Of a DNA stretch of 64,000 nucleotides, positions 42,024 to 49,627 are shown one piece after another (within the stretch, counting starts at the first letter, position 1; every line of letters starts with the position of its first letter). Below the pieces are notes generated by a model. It saw only the letters and a list, made by a program, of their open reading frames with translations, was not told the origin of the DNA and did no database searches. Where the stretch lies: assembly GCF_049680855.1 (NCBI RefSeq), contig NZ_JBMPGS010000001.1:62001-126000 (forward strand), in the 5' to 3' direction. The position numbers were made by a program, and so were the translations under genes. The stretch is from Salinimicrobium sp049680855. GTDB taxonomy: Bacteria > Bacteroidota > Bacteroidia > Flavobacteriales > Flavobacteriaceae.

Positions 42024-42662
42024 TCAAAAAAGGTATTTTTGAAACTCTTTTCTAGCGATCTCCCGGGCACCCAGACTTTCAAGATGATTTGTATGCAGCT
42101 GGCAGTCTATTAGCTGAACTCCTTCCTCCTTTAGCTTTTCTACCAGTTGTATGAACCCGTACTTTGAGGCATTGCTGACTTTTGTGAACATGCTTTCGCC
42201 GCAAAACACCTTTTGCTCCTTTAAATAGATTCCGTAGAGGCCGCCGGCAAGGAAATCTTCCTGCCAAACCTCTACAGAATAGGCCCAGCCCAGGCGGTGA
42301 AGCTTAAGATAAGCTTGTTTCATATGCGGCGTGATCCATGTCCCTTGTTGGCCACCCCTCTTTATCGCAGCACATGCTGTGATTACCTCCTCAAAAGCCG
42401 AATTAAATGTGACTTTAAAAGCACCTTTTCGAAGCAACTGCTTCATGCTTTTTGAGACTTTCAGCTCATCTGGAAAAAGAACCATCCGCGGATCGGGGCT
42501 CCACCACAGGATGGGCTGTGAAGCATCATACCAGGGGAAAATTCCGCGCCGGTATGCTTCCTGAAGCCGCTCAACAGAAAGGTCGCCTCCAACTGCCAGC
42601 AGGCCATCCTCATTAGCCAATTCTATTGAAGGAAAATTTTCACCAGGTCTCAAAAAGTACAT
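42024..42662 (-). CDS. aat: Leucyl/phenylalanyl-tRNA--protein transferase
   Basis: 212 residues from the ATG at 42660-42662; the longer reading from a TTG at 42686 is rejected as it would begin in the terminator of the upstream gene. The protein adds Leu or Phe to N-terminal Arg/Lys for the N-end rule. Family blocks: FPSIELANEDGLLAVGGDLS, RRGIFPWYDA, WWSPDPRMVLFP, and GGLYGIYLKEQKVFCGESMFT. The C-terminal few codons fall in a sequence resembling the TTCAAAAATG palindromic repeat. Confidence 0.94.
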   Translation of the reverse strand: MYFLRPGENFPSIELANEDGLLAVGGDLSVERLQEAYRRGIFPWYDASQPILWWSPDPRMVLFPDELKVSKSMKQLLRKGAFKVTFNSAFEEVITACAAIKRGGQQGTWITPHMKQAYLKLHRLGWAYSVEVWQEDFLAGGLYGIYLKEQKVFCGESMFTKVSNASKYGFIQLVEKLKEEGVQLIDCQLHTNHLESLGAREIARKEFQKYLF

Positions 42663-42684
42663 TTTTAACAGGTTTTTTTTACAC

Positions 42685-42713
42685 AAAAAGCCCGGCCTTA
42701 CCGGCCAGGCTTT
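42685..42713 (-). terminator. Terminator of the flavin reductase-DUF3127 operon
   Basis: AAAGCCcGGCC (42687-42697) pairs with GGCCaGGCTTT (42703-42713) with one mismatch; on the minus strand a U5 run follows. It lies 27 nt past the DUF3127 stop and just before the aat start. Confidence 0.8.
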
Positions 42714-42739
42714 CAGTATTTCAAATTATAATTTGCTTT

Positions 42740-43117
42740 CTAAAATGGCAAATCGTCATAATCTTCATCGTTCATATTATCTGCAGGCTCAAATTGATCT
42801 GCAGGTGGCACAGGAGGCATGTTATTTCCCTGAGATTGCGCTGCAAGGTTTTCAATACGCCAACCCTGGATAGAATTGAAATATTTGGTTTCTCCCTGTG
42901 GGTTTACCCATTCTCTTCCTCTTAAATTCACCCCGATCTTCACCGGCTGTCCAACGCTGAAGTTATTCAGTAAGTCACATTTATCCTGAACAAATTCTAC
43001 TAAAATATGCTGCGGATATTGTTCCTCTGTAGTGATTACCACTTCTCTCTTTCTAAAACCGTTGTTGCCGTAGGTTTTAGTCTCATCAATCATCTTGATC
43101 TTTCCTTGTACTTCCAT
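42740..43117 (-). CDS. DUF3127 OB-fold protein
   Basis: 125 residues, single-stranded-DNA-binding-protein-like. The DUF3127 core is an OB-fold (VQGKIKMIDETKTYGNNGFRKREVVITTEEQYPQHILVEFVQDK), then a short Pro/Asp-rich acidic tail ending EDYDDLPF, which resembles the acidic tip of SSB. It starts one nucleotide after the flavin reductase stop and is thus co-transcribed. Whether it binds DNA or RNA is unknown. Confidence 0.85.
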   Translation of the reverse strand: MEVQGKIKMIDETKTYGNNGFRKREVVITTEEQYPQHILVEFVQDKCDLLNNFSVGQPVKIGVNLRGREWVNPQGETKYFNSIQGWRIENLAAQSQGNNMPPVPPADQFEPADNMNDEDYDDLPF

Positions 43118-43118
43118 G

Positions 43119-43991
43119 TTATTTCTTTTTTGCTAATAATATTTTCCAGGCTGCTGCCGGCTCCTCTTTATCGAGGTATTCTTTTGCTTTTCTATGCACT
43201 TTCTCCCTGTCCTCAAGGATTTCATTCAATCCGGGTTCGTTTTTACCAAATGCTAATATCTCTTCTTCGGAAGGCACTTTTTCAACGTTACCTAATCTGC
43301 CTAAATCATTCCCCGTCAAGATAGTGCTTTTTCTTATCTCCTCGGGAATGGCGTCTATTCCCATTCCAAGGGTAGCCAATGGTTTTGGGACTTCGAACAT
43401 TCCTGGTTTCGCGCGGCTGTACCAGTTGCCGCCCATTCTAGCCACCAGGTCTATCTTGTGTTGATCTATAAAACCATCGTCGCCAAGAATAGCTTCGTTT
43501 ACATGCATTTTTAAGACCTCACAAATCACAAGGTTTCCAGATCCTCCCTGGTCTCCCAGTTCAACAACTTCCTTTATCTTGCACTCAAACTGCACCGGAG
43601 ATTCCTTCACCCTGAAAGGTTTTACCACTTCAGACTTAAGCATTGAAAGGCCGGCTTTCTCAAACTCATTCACACCTTCGGCATATTCCGTACTCGACAA
43701 TGAAACCTGCTGCACGATGTCATAGTTCACTACGTTAATAACAACTTCTTTCGTTGCTTTGGCATTATTGAACGTATGCTTCACCGTATTATCCCTTCCC
43801 CTTCTCGCCGGAGAAAAGATCAACACCGGCGGATTCGTACTAAACATATTGAAAAAACTAAAAGGCGACAAATTCGGCCTGCCCTGAGAATCTATAGTAC
43901 TTGCCAGCGCGATAGGCCTTGGCCCCACAGCTCCCAGCATATACTGGTGAAGCTCACGAGTTTCCAATTCTTTAGGATCAATAGTTAACAT
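43119..43991 (-). CDS. Flavin reductase family protein (FMN-binding split barrel)
   Basis: 290 residues from the ATG at 43989-43991 (a TTG at 44051 is in frame but lies upstream of the -7 box, so is rejected). Family blocks: YMLGAVGPRPIALASTIDSQGRPNLSPFSFFNMF and the VQFECKIKEVVELGDQGGSGNLVICEV segment. The C-terminal 90 residues (EEIRKSTILTGNDLGRLGNV ... AAAWKILLAKK) extend beyond the barrel as in Bacteroidota members. Binds FMN; the reaction partner is unknown. Confidence 0.85.
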   Translation of the reverse strand: MLTIDPKELETRELHQYMLGAVGPRPIALASTIDSQGRPNLSPFSFFNMFSTNPPVLIFSPARRGRDNTVKHTFNNAKATKEVVINVVNYDIVQQVSLSSTEYAEGVNEFEKAGLSMLKSEVVKPFRVKESPVQFECKIKEVVELGDQGGSGNLVICEVLKMHVNEAILGDDGFIDQHKIDLVARMGGNWYSRAKPGMFEVPKPLATLGMGIDAIPEEIRKSTILTGNDLGRLGNVEKVPSEEEILAFGKNEPGLNEILEDREKVHRKAKEYLDKEEPAAAWKILLAKKK

Positions 43992-44005
43992 TCCTGGATT
44001 TTTGA

Positions 44006-44013
44006 CAAAGGTA
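44006..44013 (-). promoter_or_regulatory. -7 box TACCTTTG of the flavin reductase operon
   Basis: Exact TAnnTTTG match on the minus strand, 14 nt before the ATG at 43991; it settles the start choice. Confidence 0.6.
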
Positions 44014-44100
44014 AAGAAACCACTATTCAATGAAAAGAGAAGCCTTAACAATAATATTCCTATAAAACGTTATCTTTAAAATTTACAAACGTAAGGGTAC

Positions 44101-45261
44101 ATGAATTTTTCTGACGAACGGAAATTCCGCCGCTGGTTTCTTGTTTTTTCCTCCATTGCCATTATTATTTTAATCGTCTGGAACACCGTTATCTTTTTTC
44201 AGCGGTTAAAGGAAGACGAGCGCCGAAATATGAATGTTTGGGCTGCCGCTCAGGTTTCTCTAGACCAGGCAGATGAAAATACAGATCTTGATCTCACCCT
44301 TAGTATCATTAACAACAATACCAGCATTCCCACGATTTGGGTAGACGAAAAAGACCAGATTGTAGACGTTTTAAATGTGCCCGACGAGATTATTTCTGAA
44401 GAAAGAAAGCTTCAAAATTATCTGCAGGAGATCAAAGGAGAAAACGAACCCATAGAAATGGACCTGGGACCGGGGAAGGTGCATCATATTTACTACGGAA
44501 ACTCCCCGCTGCTCAATAAACTCAAGTATTATCCACTGGTTTTAATGCTCATCATCCTCCTTTTCATAGCGGTGATCTATTTCTTTTATACCACTACAAA
44601 ATCGAGTGAACAGAACAAGCTATGGGCGGGAATGGCTAAGGAAACTGCTCACCAGATAGGTACACCACTCTCCTCCCTCATTGGCTGGATAGAACTTCTG
44701 AAACAGGAAAATGTGAGCAAATCATACCTTTCCGAAATGCAAAAAGATGTTGACCGACTTAGAACGATCACTGAAAGGTTCTCTAAAATAGGTTCGGCGC
44801 CAACACTTAAACCAGCCAATATTGTAGAGCAAACACGGGTCTCATTTGATTACCTGAAAAGCCGGAGTTCCAAACTCATCAATTTTAGCGTTGACCTTCC
44901 AGATCAAGTGATCTATGTAGATCTCAACAAACAACTTTACAGCTGGACGATTGAGAATCTTGTAAAAAATGCCATTGACGCCATGCGCGGAAAAGGAGAT
45001 CTCTACATCAGGATTCGGGAGGAACCTAAATGTGTGCACATTTTCATTCAGGATTCGGGAAAAGGAATTCCAAGGGATAAATTCCGGCAGATCTTTGAAC
45101 CCGGCTACACCACCAAAAAACGCGGCTGGGGACTTGGCCTTTCGCTTTCAAAGCGCATTATTGAGCAATATCATAAAGGAAAAATAAAGGTAAGCCATAG
45201 CGAGATAAACAAAGGAACCACCTTTCAGATCACCTTGCCCAAGCTGAAGAAGGTTGCCTGA
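44101..45261 (+). CDS. Orphan sensor histidine kinase
   Basis: 386 residues. Two membrane helices (about 11-31 and 145-165) flank a periplasmic domain of about 110 residues; then a HisKA-like region with His in AKETAHQIGTPLSSLIGW, N-box NLVKNAIDAMRG, DSGKGIPRD, a divergent F-box (FEPGYTTKKRGWGLGLSL) and the GLGLSLSKRI lid. No receiver gene is adjacent. It may act on a distant regulator. A near-consensus TATCTTTA at 44071-44078 could be its -7 box. Confidence 0.85.
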   Translation: MNFSDERKFRRWFLVFSSIAIIILIVWNTVIFFQRLKEDERRNMNVWAAAQVSLDQADENTDLDLTLSIINNNTSIPTIWVDEKDQIVDVLNVPDEIISEERKLQNYLQEIKGENEPIEMDLGPGKVHHIYYGNSPLLNKLKYYPLVLMLIILLFIAVIYFFYTTTKSSEQNKLWAGMAKETAHQIGTPLSSLIGWIELLKQENVSKSYLSEMQKDVDRLRTITERFSKIGSAPTLKPANIVEQTRVSFDYLKSRSSKLINFSVDLPDQVIYVDLNKQLYSWTIENLVKNAIDAMRGKGDLYIRIREEPKCVHIFIQDSGKGIPRDKFRQIFEPGYTTKKRGWGLGLSLSKRIIEQYHKGKIKVSHSEINKGTTFQITLPKLKKVA

Positions 45262-45264
45262 AAA

Positions 45265-45288
45265 CTTCTCAAAAATGGCCTTTTTCAA
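45265..45288. repeat. Short palindromic repeat copy
   Basis: CTTCtCAAAAATGGCcTTTTTcAA, in the 47-nt gap between the orphan kinase stop and the HIT gene stop (convergent). Matches the family with three substitutions. Confidence 0.4.
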
Positions 45289-45308
45289 CCTATTTTTCCG
45301 AAGTAATT

Positions 45309-45698
45309 TTACAGCTGCGCCTTGATACCATTTGCAATTTGCTGAAATTCTTCTTCAGAAAAAGAAAGACTATTGCTAAAGTCCATATCGCTCATCGCGT
45401 TCAACGGAATTAAATGCACATGCACATGAGGAACTTCAAGCCCCACCACTGCCATTCCCACACGTTTGCATGAAATCGCTTTTTCAAGTGCTATTGCCAC
45501 TTTTCGGGAAAAACGCATAAGCTCCTGGTAAGTTTCTTCCTCAAGATCAAAGATTTTATTTTCCTCCTTCTTCGGAATACACAAAGTATGTCCCTTAGCA
45601 TTGGGGCGGATATCCAAAAATGCCAGAAAATCATCATTTTCTGCTACTTTATAGGCGGGAATTTCCCCGTTTATGATCTTGGTGAACAGCGTTGACAT
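45309..45698 (-). CDS. HIT family nucleotide-hydrolase
   Basis: 129 residues of the histidine-triad superfamily (Hint branch). The active-site triad is HVHVHLIPL near 94-98, with IINGEIPAYKVAENDDFLAFLDIRPNAKGHTL at the N-terminus. Hint enzymes hydrolyse purine nucleoside phosphoramidates. It follows greA on the same strand after a 153-nt gap that holds greA's terminator. The gap's GCTTCAAAA...TTTTGAAGC dyad (45723-45746) resembles the repeat family. Confidence 0.9.
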   Translation of the reverse strand: MSTLFTKIINGEIPAYKVAENDDFLAFLDIRPNAKGHTLCIPKKEENKIFDLEEETYQELMRFSRKVAIALEKAISCKRVGMAVVGLEVPHVHVHLIPLNAMSDMDFSNSLSFSEEEFQQIANGIKAQL

Positions 45699-45798
45699 AG
45701 CGTTTAAATTTATTAGAATTCGGCTTCAAAACCTCATTTTTGAAGCATTTATAATGCAGACTTTCTACATGAAAAGCTCAGGCACTTTATAAAAATAC

Positions 45799-45833
45799 AA
45801 AAATCCTTTCTTGATCGTCAAAAAAGGATTTTT
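45799..45833 (-). terminator. Terminator of greA
   Basis: AAAAATCCTTT (45799-45809) pairs with AAAGGATTTTT (45823-45833); a U-rich tract follows on the minus strand, 18 nt past the greA stop. Confidence 0.8.
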
Positions 45834-45850
45834 AAGTATGTGTTTTACAG

Positions 45851-46327
45851 TTAATCTCTGGAAATCTCCAGGATCTCAAACTTAATGGTTCCGTTTGGCA
45901 CCTGCACCTCTGCAGTTTCGCCAACTTTCTTACCTAAAAGGCCTTTTCCGATGGGAGAATCAACAGAAATTTTCCCCGATTTAAGATCGGCTTCGCTTTG
46001 GGCTACTAATTTGTATTTTACTTCGGCACCATTGGTAAGGTTTTTTATTCTCACATTAGAATGAACCAGCACCTTGGAAGTATCCAGCTGCGACTCATCT
46101 ATTAAACGTGCATTGGAATACACTTCTTCCAGTTTGGAAATTTTCATCTCTAGCAAGCCCTGGGCTTCCTTGGCTGCATCATATTCGGCATTCTCACTAA
46201 GGTCACCTTTATCTCTGGCTTCTGCAATGGCCTGTGAAGCGCGGGGACGTTCCACATCTCTTAAATGATTCAATTCGTCCCGCAGTTTTTTAAGCCCCTC
46301 TGCTGTATAATAGGATACTTTACTCAT
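45851..46327 (-). CDS. greA: Transcription elongation factor GreA
   Basis: 158 residues. Stimulates RNA cleavage by backtracked RNA polymerase. The N-terminal coiled coil (EGLKKLRDELNHLRDVERPRASQAIAEARDKGDLSENAEYDAAKE) bears the acidic tip residues (Asp41 and Glu44 equivalents in DLSENAEY). The C-terminal globular domain ends SPIGKGLLGKKVGETAEVQVPNG. Its own leader holds a hairpin with U-run directly after the -7 box, suggesting attenuation. Confidence 0.95.
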   Translation of the reverse strand: MSKVSYYTAEGLKKLRDELNHLRDVERPRASQAIAEARDKGDLSENAEYDAAKEAQGLLEMKISKLEEVYSNARLIDESQLDTSKVLVHSNVRIKNLTNGAEVKYKLVAQSEADLKSGKISVDSPIGKGLLGKKVGETAEVQVPNGTIKFEILEISRD

Positions 46328-46350
46328 AACTTCATCGTTTACATAAATAG

Positions 46351-46377
46351 AAAAAATCCCATTCGCCGACGGGATTT
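46351..46377 (-). promoter_or_regulatory. Terminator-like hairpin in the greA leader
   Basis: AAATCCC (46354-46360) and GGGATTT (46371-46377), followed by TTTTTT on the minus strand, lies between the -7 box and the greA ATG. The transcript should start at about the first stem base, so it would be a 5' hairpin or an early attenuator. Confidence 0.55.
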
Positions 46378-46381
46378 AAAA

Positions 46382-46389
46382 CAAATATA
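46382..46389 (-). promoter_or_regulatory. -7 box TATATTTG of greA
   Basis: Exact TAnnTTTG match on the minus strand, 54 nt before the greA ATG. Confidence 0.65.
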
Positions 46390-46443
46390 AGAAATTAAAA
46401 AATGCAGTACAATTATATTATATTGCCACTCTTAAAGCAAAAC

Positions 46444-46875
46444 ATGCTCAAAATATTTACTATTTTACTGGCTTTTGTCCTGCTGACTTCCTGCTCGAGT
46501 GATGATAATTTCAGAAACAATAATCCTTATCTGGTAGACCTGAATTTTTCATTTCAAATGGACCTGAATTTTCCGCAGTATAACGATTTACAGTTTCCGG
46601 GAAATGCTTTTGTAAACTATAATTACGGAATTAATGGCGTGGTAATTTACAACGTAAACAATTCTGTCTACACCGCTTTTGAATTTTCTGACCCCAACCA
46701 TCCTTTAACAGATTGTTCTACGCTGGAACTAAATGGTACAGAAGTGAGCTGCCGTTGTGAAGACGGAAACAAATACAGCATCATTACCGGCCAGCAGCTT
46801 ACGGGCGACGGGCAATATCCTTTAAAAGCCTATAGAATAGAGAGAAGAGGAAGTATTTTGGAAATTTCAAATTAA
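46444..46875 (+). CDS. Lipoprotein with a degenerate Rieske-like fold
   Basis: 143 residues from the ATG at 46444, which gives a clean lipoprotein signal (ILLAFVLLTSC, Cys17); an ATG at 46402 would add 14 residues. The C-terminal part reads PNHPLTDCSTLELNGTEVSC, CRCEDG and GQQLTGDGQYPLKAYRIE, which follows the layout of Rieske proteins (CxH ... CxxH), but the histidines are mostly lost (CRCEDG in place of CPCHGS) so a [2Fe-2S] cluster is unlikely. Found in Flavobacteriia as an uncharacterised lipoprotein. Diverges from greA. Confidence 0.65.
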   Translation: MLKIFTILLAFVLLTSCSSDDNFRNNNPYLVDLNFSFQMDLNFPQYNDLQFPGNAFVNYNYGINGVVIYNVNNSVYTAFEFSDPNHPLTDCSTLELNGTEVSCRCEDGNKYSIITGQQLTGDGQYPLKAYRIERRGSILEISN

Positions 46876-46914
46876 AAAGGCTTTCCCAAAATGAAATTCG
46901 GAAAAGCCCTTTTT
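46874..46914. terminator. Bidirectional terminator between the Rieske-like and TonB genes
   Basis: GGCTTTCC (46879-46886) pairs with GGAAAAGCC (46900-46908, one bulge); A-run on the left and T-run on the right serve both convergent genes. Confidence 0.7.
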
Positions 46915-46933
46915 GAATATAAATTCGTACTTC

Positions 46934-49312
46934 TTAAAAGCGTAACGTCACACCTGCAAGAAAGTTGATTCCCGCCTGCGGATAGTATCCTGCACCTTCA
47001 ATAGTTTCGGCACCACCCGGAAGATCTTCATTGGCAACATCATAGGTGTAGTAATATCCGTTTGAGACGTATTCTTCCCCAAAGATGTTATTTATAAGTC
47101 CGGTGAAGACAACTTCTTCAAAAAGAGGTGCTGTGGTCCAGGTATACTGCACATTAAAGTCATTGACAAAATAATCTGCCAGCAAAGAACCTTCGGTTTC
47201 AATGTTGCTCATATACTGCTCACCCACATATTTGGAAAGGAATTTAAGCTCGAGGTTTTCAACAGGCCTGTACTCCAGGATGTTTCCTGCGATAATTTCA
47301 GGAGAGTAGGAAATATCAGTATCTCCAAAATTCACCAGTTCACCGTTCCAGTTAGAAAGGAAATCTTTGTTTTTATTGCGGCTCAAGGAGATATTAGGTC
47401 GAATAACGAGCGGTTCTGCCAGTCGCACAGCTGCGTCGATTTCAATACCTGCCCTGTAACTGTTCCCGCTGTTGGCCCTAATGTAAGAACCCACATTATC
47501 GAGTTCTCCTGTAAGTACAAGCTGGTTGCGGTAATCCATATAATAAAGGTTTGCATTGATTTGTAGAGTGCGATCACCATATCTCCAGCCCAGTTCGAAG
47601 TCATTCAACTCTTCAGGCTCAGGGTCACCGTTTTCATAATCATCACGATTTGGCTCACGGTGTGCGCGGGCATAGGAAAAATACAATTGATTGGCTTCTG
47701 AAACTTCATATGTCAAACCTGCCTTTGGATTAAAAAAGGTGTGGGAATCGTCCACAATAAAAGGAACTTCTTCCTCGATGTTACCGTCTACCGTGTAAAT
47801 TACCCTTCTTAGCTGAAGATCTCCAAATAAAGAAAGGTCTTCGGTTACCGCAACATTTGCTTTAGCGTAACCATTGTAATCTATTTTATCCCCGGTATTT
47901 TTGTAATAAAGCTGATCGGGCTCGCTTGGTGCAAACCTGGTATAAATTACCTCTCCAAAATGATCTCCTTCATATTTGTTCCAACCACCTCCAAGATCCA
48001 GGTTCAAAAGATCATCTTTGTAGTTAGCATTTAGAGTAATTCCGTAGAAATCGTTGTCCAGCCATTTCCTTGTTACAAGATCGCTTGAAGTCACTTCCTC
48101 CCCATTTGCTGTAAAAGGATCAAGGCCATACTCCTCAAGATCCTCTCCTGCCCTGTAAGATTCGTAAAATCCTCTTCCGTAGGTATAATGCAAAGCCATA
48201 TTAGAAGACCAGCCGCCGCCATATTTCTCATTCCACAGTAACTGGAAATGATCCTGCTTGTAATCATCTACATGATTATCGTAAAACTGCTCATTTCCTT
48301 CTGCATCCACGTAAGCACCCGCGGGATTGTATCTGCGGTTTTCCTCAAGCTGATCCTCATCAATTCCATCCCATGATTGATAAGTTACTTCACTTCCGCC
48401 AAAAGTTAGCGCCTTCACGATAGTGCTTTCCCCCACATAAGTTCCCTGCAGGAAATAAGATTTCAGATCTGTTGAAGCACGGTCAATATAGCCATCACTT
48501 TTTATGGTAGATGCTCGTCCAGCAAATTCCCAATGCTCATTGAAAAGTCCGGTGCTGAATTTCACGGTATTCTTATTGGTATTAAAAGAACCAATACTAC
48601 TGGCTATTTCGGCCGATGGTTCTGCCTTATATCGATCTGTAAGAATGTTGATACTCGCTCCAAAAGCTCCTGCACCATTGGTGGAAGTTCCCACTCCCCG
48701 TTGTAACTGAAGATTTTCTACAGAAGAAGCAAAATCTCCCAGGTTCACCCAAAACGTGCCCTGACTTTCGGCATCATTGTAAGGCACTCCGTTTATGGTC
48801 ACATTGATCCTGGTGGCATCGCTACCGCGCACCCTTATTCCTGTGTAACCAATCCCAGCCCCGGCATCACTTGTTGTCACTACATTGGGCATGTAGTTCA
48901 TAAGAGTGGGAATATCCTGTCCAAGGTTTCGGTCTTCGATCTCTTCATTAGAGAGGTTACTATAGGTAATAGGCGATTCTGCACTTACGCGTACTGCCGA
49001 TAAGAATACTTCGTCCAGTACCTCTTCGGCGTCACTAAGGTCTACGTTGAGAATCCTGTCTCCGCTAAGATTAATTGTGAATTCTTTTCTGTTTCCGTAA
49101 GAAAAGATGAGGGTGTAGCTTCCTTCCTGAAGCTGCAGGGAATATCTCCCTTCGCTGTTAGTTTGAGTTCCCGAAGCTTCTCCCTGCACCCGCACGATGG
49201 CGGCAGGAAGCGGTTTCTCTCCGTCTGTCACTGTTCCCTGAACTGTATATTCCTGAGCGGTCAAACCGGCAGAAAATACAAAAAGGCATAAAGAAAATAA
49301 TAGGTTTTTCAT
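46934..49312 (-). CDS. TonB-dependent receptor under TPP-riboswitch control (thiamine uptake)
   Basis: 792 residues. Signal peptide (LFSLCLFVFSAGLTAQ), a carboxypeptidase-regulatory domain (VQGTVTDGEKPLPAAIVRVQG..., about 20-100), a plug (IPTLMNYMPNVV, RINVTINGVPYNDAESQGTFW) and a barrel ending in FLAGVTLRF. A TPP riboswitch with its own terminator lies directly upstream, which links the receptor to thiamine or its precursors or phosphates. TPP-riboswitch-controlled outer-membrane receptors were described in the CFB group (the Omr1 type). Single-gene unit; likely partner transporter is the PnuC/PnuT at 56645. Confidence 0.88.
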   Translation of the reverse strand: MKNLLFSLCLFVFSAGLTAQEYTVQGTVTDGEKPLPAAIVRVQGEASGTQTNSEGRYSLQLQEGSYTLIFSYGNRKEFTINLSGDRILNVDLSDAEEVLDEVFLSAVRVSAESPITYSNLSNEEIEDRNLGQDIPTLMNYMPNVVTTSDAGAGIGYTGIRVRGSDATRINVTINGVPYNDAESQGTFWVNLGDFASSVENLQLQRGVGTSTNGAGAFGASINILTDRYKAEPSAEIASSIGSFNTNKNTVKFSTGLFNEHWEFAGRASTIKSDGYIDRASTDLKSYFLQGTYVGESTIVKALTFGGSEVTYQSWDGIDEDQLEENRRYNPAGAYVDAEGNEQFYDNHVDDYKQDHFQLLWNEKYGGGWSSNMALHYTYGRGFYESYRAGEDLEEYGLDPFTANGEEVTSSDLVTRKWLDNDFYGITLNANYKDDLLNLDLGGGWNKYEGDHFGEVIYTRFAPSEPDQLYYKNTGDKIDYNGYAKANVAVTEDLSLFGDLQLRRVIYTVDGNIEEEVPFIVDDSHTFFNPKAGLTYEVSEANQLYFSYARAHREPNRDDYENGDPEPEELNDFELGWRYGDRTLQINANLYYMDYRNQLVLTGELDNVGSYIRANSGNSYRAGIEIDAAVRLAEPLVIRPNISLSRNKNKDFLSNWNGELVNFGDTDISYSPEIIAGNILEYRPVENLELKFLSKYVGEQYMSNIETEGSLLADYFVNDFNVQYTWTTAPLFEEVVFTGLINNIFGEEYVSNGYYYTYDVANEDLPGGAETIEGAGYYPQAGINFLAGVTLRF

Positions 49313-49362
49313 CCGTAAAAAAATTTATTACGAATAAAAGGGGCATTATTCTTTGGTTACAT

Positions 49363-49417
49363 TAAAAAATAAATCCTGAAACCCATCCGATCTAAATTGC
49401 AAGGATGATTTTCAGGA
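49363..49417 (-). terminator. Riboswitch expression-platform terminator
   Basis: On the minus strand TCCTGAAA-ATCATCC pairs with GGATgGGTTTCAGGA (49374-49387 and 49404-49417) and is followed by TTTATTTTTT. It stands between the aptamer and the receptor start, so TPP binding probably favours termination. Confidence 0.8.
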
Positions 49418-49448
49418 GTGCGTTGCTACCACGCCACTTTGGCGTTTT

Positions 49449-49534
49449 ATCCCTTGGCAGCATTACCTGCCCAGGTTCTTTGGGTATGATCTCAGCTTCC
49501 TTTCCGAAGAATCTCCGAAAATTCTGCACCCCTT
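49449..49534 (-). ncRNA. TPP riboswitch aptamer (THI element)
   Basis: On the minus strand the conserved blocks occur in order: AAAGGGGTGC (49534 side), AAGCTGAGATCATACCC, GAACCTG, CAGGTAATGCTG and CAAGGGA near 49451. These are the P1 strands, the CUGAGA loop of the pyrimidine arm and the pyrophosphate-arm blocks of the thi box. A stem ACGCC/GGCGT at 49432-49445 follows, then the terminator. Spacing and order are as expected for a canonical TPP aptamer. Confidence 0.93.
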
Positions 49535-49627
49535 TGAGATGGCCGCAAATGTAGAATGAGTTTTTCATTTTACCTAATTTTTACGGCTTTTGATTTTTAA
49601 ATGCTAAATTTAAAAATTGTTCCGGCT

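Noticed and set aside
45723..45746. GCTTCAAAA/TTTTGAAGC dyad before the HIT gene as a terminator
   Set aside because: No U-run in either direction; listed only as a possible decayed member of the palindrome family.
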